Shown in pieces: positions 14,164 through 20,260 of a stretch of 20,260 nt of DNA. Origin of the DNA: Firmicutes bacterium UBA4882 (GTDB taxonomy: Bacteria; Bacillota; UBA4882); the NCBI GenBank assembly GCA_002399265.1, contig DHDG01000047.1, positions 19,305-39,564 on the forward strand, given 5' to 3'. Numbering within the stretch: the stretch's first letter is position 1; each line of letters opens with the position of its first letter. The notes under the pieces are model-generated. The model was not told the origin of the DNA, did no database searches, and was given only the letters and a program-made list of their open reading frames with translations. Position numbers and translations under genes: made by a program.

Positions 14164-14682
14164 ATGGAGACCCGCTTTATGAAGTGGCTACGTGACTGGA
14201 TCGAAACCTTAGCCATTTCTGCAATTTTAACTACCTTCATCCTGACCTATGTGGGGCGCTCGTGCATTGTTGTCGGATCGTCCATGGAGCCAACCCTCCA
14301 TACCGGTGAGCGTCTCATGGTCGAAAGAGTCTCAGTGCATCTGAACAATTTCGAAAAAGGTGACATTGTAGTCTTTGAACAGGATTGGAGCGATGAAGCA
14401 CTCATCAAGAGGCTGATTGGCATGCCCGGAGATTGTATTGAGATTCGTGATACAAAATTGTGGGTCAATGGCGAACTCCTTGACGAGCCTTATTTATCAG
14501 AGCCCATTTACGGAGATTACGGACCGGTTTGGGTGCCGGAAGATACTTTCTTTGTGTTGGGAGATAACCGTAATAATAGCAACGACAGCCGCGGTTCGGT
14601 CGGATTCCTCGCCAAGGACCTGATGATTGGGCGCGCATTCGTCCGCTTTTGGCCGCTCACGCAGCTGTCCTTCTTTTTCTGA
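14164..14682 (+). CDS. lepB: Type I signal peptidase
   Basis: A 172-aa membrane serine protease that cleaves signal peptides of exported proteins on the outer face of the membrane. One N-terminal transmembrane segment (about 15-31) precedes the catalytic Ser40 in GSSMEPTL and the general base Lys82 in IKRLIGMPGD; GDNRNNSNDSR is the conserved box near the C-terminus. The length is normal for the short Firmicutes type. GAGG lies 8 bases before the ATG. dam begins 30 bp after its stop, so they may be co-transcribed. Confidence 0.96.
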   Translation: METRFMKWLRDWIETLAISAILTTFILTYVGRSCIVVGSSMEPTLHTGERLMVERVSVHLNNFEKGDIVVFEQDWSDEALIKRLIGMPGDCIEIRDTKLWVNGELLDEPYLSEPIYGDYGPVWVPEDTFFVLGDNRNNSNDSRGSVGFLAKDLMIGRAFVRFWPLTQLSFFF

Positions 14683-14712
14683 GAGCGATGCATGATGGCG
14701 GTGTACCGATAG

Positions 14713-15543
14713 ATGACGATACCGAATTATCGGCCTTTCCTGAAATGGCCCGGCGGCAAAAGGCGCCTGGTCCCGCTGCTGGCCTCGCAAGCGCAATGGC
14801 CTGCCAGGCGGGTCGTGGAGCCTTTCTGCGGCAGCGCGGTCTTTAGCTTATCCATAGCTGCAGCAGGCTTAGTTGATGAAGTGTGGCTTAATGATATCAA
14901 CAGCGATTTGATCAATCTTTTCAGGGTGGCTGCTTTTGAACTGGATCCTCTGGTGCAGATATGCGCCGGATTGTTTGTGCCGGAAAACAATACCGCTGAG
15001 CGCTACTATTATTGGCGCAAGGTCTTCAACAATGAGAGCGACCCTCTGCAGAGAGCCGCCCTTTTTATTTATCTCAACCGACATGGATACAACGGGTTGT
15101 GCCGCTTTAGTGCCAGTGGCAGCTTCAATGTTCCCTTTGGCCGATACCGCCGTCCTGCCTTTCCAGAGGCAGAGCTGCGAGAAGCAGCACCGCTGCTGAG
15201 AAAAGCCCGCCTTACAGAGCTGGGATTCGAAGCGGTTCTGGAACAATGCACGGCCGGGGATGTCGTTTATTGTGATCCGCCTTATGTGCCGCTTTCCGCC
15301 ACCGCTTCCTTCACGGCGTATGCGCCTGCCGCCCCGTTCAGGAGCGAAGAACAGGCACATCTGGCGCTGTGTGCTGGCGAAGCTGCCAGGCGCGGCGCGA
15401 CAGTTGTCGTCTCTAATCATGATACGCCTGAAACCCGCCAAATTTACGGCAAACACATCACCGAAACAATCGCAGTGCGGCGCAACATTTCATGCAAAGG
15501 AAACCAGCGCGCCAAAGCCGCCGAAATCATCGCCGTCTTCTAA
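14713..15543 (+). CDS. dam: Dam-family DNA adenine methylase (GATC type)
   Basis: A 276-aa alpha-class SAM-dependent N6-adenine methyltransferase. FLKWPGGKRRL (9-19) is motif X, VEPFCGSAVF (35-44) motif I and CDPPY (187-191) motif IV. The stretch NRHGYNGLCRFSASGSFNVP (122-141) and PLSATASFTAY (193-203) match my recollection of E. coli Dam closely, more than I expect for a Clostridia restriction-associated enzyme. GATC specificity is inferred from this. No matching restriction endonuclease lies nearby, so it looks like a solitary methylase with regulatory or repair roles, or the remnant of transfer. The ribosome site (GGCGGT) is weak. A REP-like hairpin begins 15 bp after its stop. Confidence 0.93.
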   Translation: MTIPNYRPFLKWPGGKRRLVPLLASQAQWPARRVVEPFCGSAVFSLSIAAAGLVDEVWLNDINSDLINLFRVAAFELDPLVQICAGLFVPENNTAERYYYWRKVFNNESDPLQRAALFIYLNRHGYNGLCRFSASGSFNVPFGRYRRPAFPEAELREAAPLLRKARLTELGFEAVLEQCTAGDVVYCDPPYVPLSATASFTAYAPAAPFRSEEQAHLALCAGEAARRGATVVVSNHDTPETRQIYGKHITETIAVRRNISCKGNQRAKAAEIIAVF

Positions 15544-15557
15544 GGACACAGGTACGG

Positions 15558-15657
15558 GGGGACACAAGGGGACGGTTCTCCTGTGCTGTTTCTGGTTATG
15601 ACGCTCTGCAGCACAGGAGAACCGTCCCCTTGTGTCCCCTTGTGTCCCCTTGTGTCC
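15558..15657. repeat. REP/MITE-like hairpin with three 10-bp tandem repeats
   Basis: A perfect 31-bp inverted repeat (arms 15558-15588 and 15609-15639) with a 20-base loop, then three tandem copies of CCCCTTGTGT (15626-15655, the first within the right arm). The core GGGGACGGTTCTCCTGTG resembles REP-type palindromes associated in many bacteria with Y1 (TnpA-REP) transposases; I have not searched. It fills the gap between the converging dam and DUF362 genes and could block transcription from both sides. A related element is at 16836-16875. Confidence 0.85.
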
Positions 15658-15679
15658 TTCCAGCTCGCCTGTTCTAGAT

Positions 15680-16777
15680 CTAAGCGAGCCGAATGAGCTC
15701 ATATTCCATGGAGCCAAGTCCCAACCGGGCCGCATGTTCCAACTGTGCCTGCGCGCCGACCTTGCGCCCTGCTATGGCTGGGAGGGGGCGCCCTTCGGCA
15801 TCGGCGGCAGCGGTAAGATCCATCGTCGCCATATCTACTGCCAGGGGATCAAACGACCCCAGGATCCCCAAGTCTGGCATCAGCTTAGACTGATTACGCG
15901 CGATACAATCGCAATTAGCAGTCATCCCCACCAGTACATTAATGAAAAAGCCCTTGCCCGGCTTGTCCTTAATGACGCCGTAAGCGTGTTCCACCATGCT
16001 CTTCTGCATCGTGATGGCATCGACACCCCAATTCCAGTCGATCGCATCGTGGCGACATAAAGTCATGCATTCCCCGCAGCCGATGCATTTATCCGGATCG
16101 ATGCGGGCCGCCTTTTCACCTTCAATAATGGCATTCTTGGGACACCAGCGAATGCACTTGCCACACAAGCGGCACTCCTTGCTTTTCACGCGTGGCGACA
16201 GTGAGGAATGCTGCCTCATTTTGCCAGCCCGACTCGCCAAACCCATTCCCAGGTTTTTGAGACAAGCCCCCAGACCGGCCGCCACATGTCCAGTCGGATG
16301 ACTGACCGCGATCAGGGCATCAGTGAAAGCAATCTCGCGTGCAATGCGCACCGACTGGTCCAGTTCGCCCGGAATGGGCATCTCAATTTCGGCTGAACCG
16401 ATCAAGCCATCGGCCATAATGAAAGGCGCCCCAATGTTTTCGAAGCTAAAGCCGTGTTTGTTCGCAAGTGTCAAATGCTTGACCGCGTTCTCACGTTCTC
16501 CTTTATAGAGCGTGGAAGTTTCGGTTAGAAATACATTTGGCGTTTTCGCATGACACTGTTGCACTATGGCCCGGATTACTTCCGGACAAATGTGTGTGGT
16601 ATTATGTTCTTCACCCACGTGAAATTTGATGGCCGTAAAATCACCCTGCTCAATGATCCTCAGCGCATCGGCCGCTTCGATCAGTTTCACCACCGCTGCC
16701 GCCTGTTCCGCAGCAGAGGGGTTGTCCGCCAGCGGGACGAAAAAAACATTACTGTGATTGCGATCGCGGTCTGCCAT
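15680..16777 (-). CDS. DUF362 domain protein with 4Fe-4S ferredoxin module
   Basis: A 365-aa protein with the DUF362 fold. An N-terminal region includes KFHVGEEHNTTH (51-62) and SHPTGHVAAGLGACLKNLGM (159-178). An inserted ferredoxin module has C202/C205/C208/C212 and C231/C234/C237/C241, enough for two 4Fe-4S clusters. Such proteins are frequent in anaerobes; the reaction is not established. The start at 16777 (MADRDRN) was chosen because the frame before it runs into the REP-like element; GGGAG lies 11 bases upstream. It is flanked on both sides by related repeat elements and converges on dam. Confidence 0.88.
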   Translation of the reverse strand: MADRDRNHSNVFFVPLADNPSAAEQAAAVVKLIEAADALRIIEQGDFTAIKFHVGEEHNTTHICPEVIRAIVQQCHAKTPNVFLTETSTLYKGERENAVKHLTLANKHGFSFENIGAPFIMADGLIGSAEIEMPIPGELDQSVRIAREIAFTDALIAVSHPTGHVAAGLGACLKNLGMGLASRAGKMRQHSSLSPRVKSKECRLCGKCIRWCPKNAIIEGEKAARIDPDKCIGCGECMTLCRHDAIDWNWGVDAITMQKSMVEHAYGVIKDKPGKGFFINVLVGMTANCDCIARNQSKLMPDLGILGSFDPLAVDMATMDLTAAADAEGRPLPAIAGRKVGAQAQLEHAARLGLGSMEYELIRLA

Positions 16778-16835
16778 GGTTTCATACACTCCCTCGACGC
16801 CGCCCCCAAAAGGTGCGGACTTATTTGGCACTTTT

Positions 16836-16875
16836 AGAACCGTCCCCAAAGTTCCCTGGCGTCCCCAAAGTTCCC
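16836..16875. repeat. Second REP-like element
   Basis: AGAACCGTCCCC (16836-16847) is identical to a 12-bp core of the first element (15618-15629). A 15-bp direct repeat GTCCCCAAAGTTCCC occurs at 16842-16856 and 16861-16875. It lies between the DUF362 start and the end of the downstream-coordinate methyltransferase gene. Confidence 0.75.
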
Positions 16876-16889
16876 GTCCCACCTCTGTG

Positions 16890-18284
16890 CTATTTCACCC
16901 ACAAGGTTTCGTGCCCCAAGATATCGATGACTTTCAGGGCAATGACTGCTCCGCCCGGAACATTAGGGATTGTGTAGCGTCCGCTGACATATTGCTTGAT
17001 ATCTTTCGGGATGTCCGAAAGATAGACGTTAAAAGTGCGGCCGTCATAATTGCGATCCAAAGAAACCCATTCGATCAGGGAACGCCAGTCCGTTTTGGTC
17101 AATTTTGGCAACTCCAGATTAGAGTATCCCATGATCGCAACAATTACGTCCGCGCCATCCCTGCGGCAGTCTACAGATACGATTGATCCGCCACCGCCAC
17201 CGCCGCCGCCGCCTTCATCCCCACCTGCGCCGCCCATTTCCCAAATCGAAAAGGAAGGGTTCGCGCCCGCAATCTCATCGCCACTCGCCCCAATAATCGC
17301 CTGCAGCCGCCGGTTAATTGTTTGCACCGCGATATGATTGGCATCACAAGCAATCCAGCGCCGCCCGGTTTTTTGCGCTACAGCAGCGGTGGTCCCGGAC
17401 CCGGCGAAAACGTCCATTACCAAATCGCCCGGGTTGGACGACGCCAGGATAATTCTCTCCAGTAAGCTTTCGTTCTTCTGCGTTGGGTAACTGGTCTTTT
17501 CCTTGCTGAAACTTTTGATCTGAATGGAATCCATGCGATCAGCGGCACTGCAATTCCATGTGTCTTCCAAAGGATAGCCTTTGCCTGCTGCTGGACGGTC
17601 CTTCTTGCCAGAAGAGCTTCCGCTGCCCCGCCGCAGATACCCCTCCTGATATGGCAGATAAGTCTTGTTAAAAATCATTTTGCCCGGATCCTTGCAATAA
17701 AAAAGAATCGTATCATGATTACGAATCCAGTTGCGGGCAGCCGATTTATAACCGGAAATCCAGCCAATCCGCCAGATTATCTGGCGTTGAAAACACTCCC
17801 GCCCAAATATCTCATCGCAGATCAGCTTGATGGCATGTACCTCATTGCTGTCCAGATGCAGATAGAGACTGCCATTGTCAGCCAGCAGCTCTTTGACCAT
17901 CCACAACCGCTCGTACATAAACTGCAAATAGCTGCTTTCCGACCATTGATCTGTATACTGAAGCTGATTCATAGAGCCGTTCTCGAACTTAGCCAAATCG
18001 CGCTCAGCGCGACCAACCTGATCACCTCTCAACCTGATTTTCCTGACATAATTCGCACCCGACCCAAACGGCGGATCCAAATAAGCTAGCTGCACCTTAC
18101 CAGCGTACCCGTCAGCAAGAAGCCGAGCCATAACCGCCAGGTTATCGCCCTCGAAAAGCAGGCCGCCTCTAAGGTCGCAATCGCCCTCGCCGCCGCCCCC
18201 AAATGTCTCCCTCAACATGGCAGGCCGGGGATTATTATAATCGGACCAATCAGGTTTGCGCTTGCCATCCCAGGTTAGCAACAT
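16890..18284 (-). CDS. Solitary site-specific DNA methyltransferase (beta-class, type III Mod-like)
   Basis: A 464-aa SAM-dependent DNA amino-methyltransferase, N6-adenine or N4-cytosine. The order is beta-class: catalytic DPPF (70-73, in YLDPPFGSGANY) first, SAM-binding DVFAGSGTT (291-299) later, with YPTQKNESLLERII (266-279) before it, as in type III Mod subunits. After a glycine run at about 351-366 comes an extra C-terminal domain (about 367-464) that I do not recognise; it could be a target-recognition or nuclease-like module. No res gene is adjacent. GGAG lies 8 bases before the ATG. The target sequence is unknown. Confidence 0.9.
   Translation of the reverse strand: MLLTWDGKRKPDWSDYNNPRPAMLRETFGGGGEGDCDLRGGLLFEGDNLAVMARLLADGYAGKVQLAYLDPPFGSGANYVRKIRLRGDQVGRAERDLAKFENGSMNQLQYTDQWSESSYLQFMYERLWMVKELLADNGSLYLHLDSNEVHAIKLICDEIFGRECFQRQIIWRIGWISGYKSAARNWIRNHDTILFYCKDPGKMIFNKTYLPYQEGYLRRGSGSSSGKKDRPAAGKGYPLEDTWNCSAADRMDSIQIKSFSKEKTSYPTQKNESLLERIILASSNPGDLVMDVFAGSGTTAAVAQKTGRRWIACDANHIAVQTINRRLQAIIGASGDEIAGANPSFSIWEMGGAGGDEGGGGGGGGGSIVSVDCRRDGADVIVAIMGYSNLELPKLTKTDWRSLIEWVSLDRNYDGRTFNVYLSDIPKDIKQYVSGRYTIPNVPGGAVIALKVIDILGHETLWVK
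17187..17234 (-). repeat. Glycine-codon repeat in the methyltransferase gene
   Basis: CCG/CCA/CCC triplets on the plus strand encode a Gly run of nine interrupted upstream by Ala, Asp and Glu. Being triplet-based, length changes would keep the frame. Confidence 0.8.
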
Positions 18285-18399
18285 TCGCTATTCTCCTTTG
18301 GGCAGTTTTCTCTTATAATTAATCTATAGCGTAAGTCGTCCCGCGCATTACCGCTTTGCATTATCATACCAAATGCAGCGAGTCCCGAAAGGAATCAAA

Positions 18400-19299
18400 A
18401 TGGAAGCATTTCGAGCCGATGAACTCCAAATGGACACATACCAGCTGAAACTGAAACTCCGGCAATTAAGGGCGGTTGACTTTGCGCCTCTCAAAGATGA
18501 AAAGGCGCTCTTTCCATTATGCCTCGCCATGGCGCCACTCATCGGATCACCTGACCCCGAACTGCGGGATGACCTAGTCCTCGAGGCCTTCTATGTAATC
18601 ATCAATAATGATTTGCTGACCAAAGCCGAACTGCGGAATTTGCTGGATATTATCATTGATGATCATCATTTGGTCTGCGGTCTAGGCGAATCAGATACTG
18701 ACACTGTCTTTGCCAGAACCTTTTCATTGCTAATCCTCAGCTTGCTGATTGAGGCTGATTGTCGCCTTGACTTTATGGGCGCAAACACGGTACTTGCTCT
18801 TAGGGATCTATTAATCCGGCAAATCAGTCAAGAACAAGACTTACGCGGTTATGTCGAGGGCAGAGGTTGGGCGCACAGCGTCGCTCATTCGGCAGACGCA
18901 GTTCACTCCCTGATTGCGCACCGCTTAATCAGTGGCAACCAGGGACACCTGCAGAATCTCTTACATGTGTTGCTACAGAAAATCTGTACTCATAAAATTG
19001 CCTACCTTTATAATGAGGATGAACGCACGGTTATACCAGTCATATCAGCAGTTGAGAACGGTCTTTCTGAAGAACAGGTAACCGCGGAGCTCGCCATGAT
19101 GGTCGACGCGGTACGCGCTGCCAAAAACCAGCTGACACTTGCTGAACACTGGACGCTGAGAACTAATGTCAAAAACTTTCTGAGCAGTCTTTACGCGCAT
19201 CTGCGTGCGCATCCGTATGCGCACCTACAGGAATCCACCTTAACTCAGTTGCGTAATCTAACAAAACGTGATACAAAAATGATATCGTATTTCGCATAG
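18400..19299 (+). CDS. DUF2785 domain protein
   Basis: A 299-aa, mostly helical, soluble protein without signal or membrane segments. RGYVEGRGWAHSVAHSADAV (149-168) and YLYNEDERTV are the marks of DUF2785, whose function is unknown. The start at 18400 has AAAGGA 6 bases upstream; an in-frame ATG at 18373 has no such site. It diverges from the methyltransferase gene; TATAAT at 18314-18319 could be a -10 box, but the -35 is poor. The CPBP gene follows 13 bp later, so they form a two-gene unit. Confidence 0.8.
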   Translation: MEAFRADELQMDTYQLKLKLRQLRAVDFAPLKDEKALFPLCLAMAPLIGSPDPELRDDLVLEAFYVIINNDLLTKAELRNLLDIIIDDHHLVCGLGESDTDTVFARTFSLLILSLLIEADCRLDFMGANTVLALRDLLIRQISQEQDLRGYVEGRGWAHSVAHSADAVHSLIAHRLISGNQGHLQNLLHVLLQKICTHKIAYLYNEDERTVIPVISAVENGLSEEQVTAELAMMVDAVRAAKNQLTLAEHWTLRTNVKNFLSSLYAHLRAHPYAHLQESTLTQLRNLTKRDTKMISYFA

Positions 19300-19312
19300 G
19301 AAGGAAATAATC

Positions 19313-20101
19313 ATGAAAAGTACAGCTAAAATGCTTCGGATTGTCAAATTCATTGCGCCGGCTATTAAAAAATATGGCCCGCTGATCATCTCCCTGTTTT
19401 TCGCGTTTAGCACCATTTTCTTTGTCTGGTTTGTCCTTTACCAGCAAGCCGGCTACAATGAGACAACCTTAGTTATGGCACAAGGTGCGATCTTCATGAC
19501 CGCTCTATCCTTAGCTATTCTCTTCAAAGCATATATAGGGACAATGGGTTTGGATTGGCGCAAGTTTGTCAAAGCACTGATCATTTTGTTAGCAGGCTAT
19601 GTTGCGACCTTGATAATCGGCTTTTTATCCGATTTAATCTTTGGCTCTAATCAGGCGCTCCTGCGGGAGAGTTACTCCTGGCGCCCTCTGCTCAACAATT
19701 GGGTGCTGACCGGTTTTGGCGAAGAACTACTCTTTGCCGGTGTAATCTATAAACTGTTGGAAAAAAAATTACCCGCGCAAAAGACCTGGCTGGTCGTGTT
19801 GATTGTCGCATTGTTATTCGCACTCTGGCACCTGCCGGGCTATATTGCCACAGGGCGCGCAGCCGGTTCCACGCTCGGACGCATGGGGCTCAACTTCATC
19901 AGTTGGATCATCCTGGGGACAATCTACGCCTTCAGTGGTAACCTCTGGCTGGTTGCCGCCGCGCATGGATCAATGGATTACCCGCTCCTGCCGCGCATTA
20001 CCCAGCAGCCCATTTTCGGCCTGATCTTTATGGGGCTGTTGATTTTAGGCACCTGGCTGGACCGCAAGTATTTCACGAGCAAGAGCAGCGCCCAGCCTTA
20101 A
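19313..20101 (+). CDS. CPBP-family intramembrane protein (Abi/CAAX protease-like), motif variant
   Basis: A 262-aa membrane protein with about six to eight hydrophobic segments (for example 22-42, 56-74, 88-110, 158-178, 192-208, 233-248). Motif 1 is GEELLFAG, with E137 and E138, but the family EExxxR arginine is Ala142. Motif 2 FALWH (169-173) and motif 3 HGSMD (218-222) are intact. CPBP members include Rce1-like proteases and bacteriocin self-immunity proteins. Without the arginine, activity is uncertain. AGGAAGG lies 8 bases before the ATG. It is probably co-transcribed with the DUF2785 gene and its last 29 bp overlap a converging gene. Confidence 0.9.
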   Translation: MKSTAKMLRIVKFIAPAIKKYGPLIISLFFAFSTIFFVWFVLYQQAGYNETTLVMAQGAIFMTALSLAILFKAYIGTMGLDWRKFVKALIILLAGYVATLIIGFLSDLIFGSNQALLRESYSWRPLLNNWVLTGFGEELLFAGVIYKLLEKKLPAQKTWLVVLIVALLFALWHLPGYIATGRAAGSTLGRMGLNFISWIILGTIYAFSGNLWLVAAAHGSMDYPLLPRITQQPIFGLIFMGLLILGTWLDRKYFTSKSSAQP

Positions 20102-20260
20102 TTATGATGTGGTGCTCCGGCCGCTCCCCACTATGGCGGTAGATCAGGCGCTGGTTGGCCGCATCTGTGCTATAGCTGCCATCGGAAACCTCGACCTCAT
20201 AGGCACCACCAGGAAAATGCCACTCGGGTACGAAGATCTCTGTGGGTGCCGTTACTTGCG
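20073..20260 (-). CDS. C-terminal end of a probable GH5-type glycoside hydrolase (partial)
   Basis: An open minus-strand frame enters from the right edge (first full codon at 20258) and stops at 20073, giving 61 residues. It reads TEIFVPEWHFPGGAYEVEVS (6-25) and then a strand-rich pattern ending EHHIIIKAG. This resembles the C-terminal beta-domain of GH5 cellulase/endoglycoceramidase-like enzymes, recognised from memory only. The stop lies inside the CPBP gene, tail to tail by 29 bp. The catalytic domain would lie outside the window. Confidence 0.6.
   Translation of the reverse strand, partial: QVTAPTEIFVPEWHFPGGAYEVEVSDGSYSTDAANQRLIYRHSGERPEHHIIIKAGRCSCS

Noticed and set aside
15626..15657. 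CRISPR-like short repeats
   Set aside because: The three 10-bp units are contiguous, without spacers; they are tandem repeats attached to a palindrome.
16778..16882. N-terminal extension of the DUF362 protein
   Set aside because: The extra 35 residues are encoded by the REP-like element and the start lacks a ribosome site.

Overview
The window reads as a chromosomal segment of an endospore-forming member of the Firmicutes, most likely a Clostridia-type lineage of medium GC content. The evidence is the minus-strand housekeeping order (tadA, two tRNA-Ser, SRP RNA, dnaX, ybaB, recR, then bofA, gin, an Orn/Lys/Arg decarboxylase, tmk, darA, holB, the PSP1 gene, a tRNA1(Val)-type methyltransferase, rsmI, abrB). 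It resembles the Bacillus subtilis dnaX-to-abrB region without xpaC/yaaN. Gin and BofA act only on the late sporulation sigma factors, so the host or a recent ancestor forms spores. I do not assign a genus.

Left part (1-7173). Two promoters diverge near 140-290. The right-going one drives abrB. The left-going one starts a T-box leader with an AUG specifier, cut by the window edge, which predicts a methionine-related gene (metG is expected here) just outside. The minus-strand cluster decarboxylase-tmk-darA-holB-PSP1-trmN6-rsmI is tightly packed, with an ATGA overlap and gaps of 4 to 63 bp, and runs toward abrB. It is separated from the upstream genes by a terminator and a 340-bp gap holding a GCC/GCT microsatellite.

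Middle part (7174-12431). tadA, tRNA-Ser(CGA), tRNA-Ser(GGA) and the large Gram-positive SRP RNA (with its own terminator) precede dnaX-ybaB-recR-codY-bofA-gin. Here replication, repair, nutrient sensing and sporulation control lie in one directional block. codY sits in an unusual place between recR and bofA.

Right part (12432-20260) is more mixed. It holds an aldo/keto reductase with a ferredoxin tail, a regulatory gap with an overlapping promoter/dyad and very small ORFs, signal peptidase I, a Dam methylase strikingly like that of E. coli, a DUF362 ferredoxin protein bracketed by two REP-like repeat elements, a solitary beta-class DNA methyltransferase, a DUF2785 protein, a CPBP membrane protein lacking the motif arginine, and the tail of a probable GH5-type glycoside hydrolase.

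The most unusual overall feature is that five otherwise conserved proteins (RsmI, Tmk, the decarboxylase, DnaX, the beta-class methyltransferase) carry low-complexity Ala/Ser/Gly/Pro/Asp linkers encoded by simple DNA repeats. A non-coding microsatellite lies in the same region. I see no CRISPR array, integrase, intact transposase or clear new defence system.
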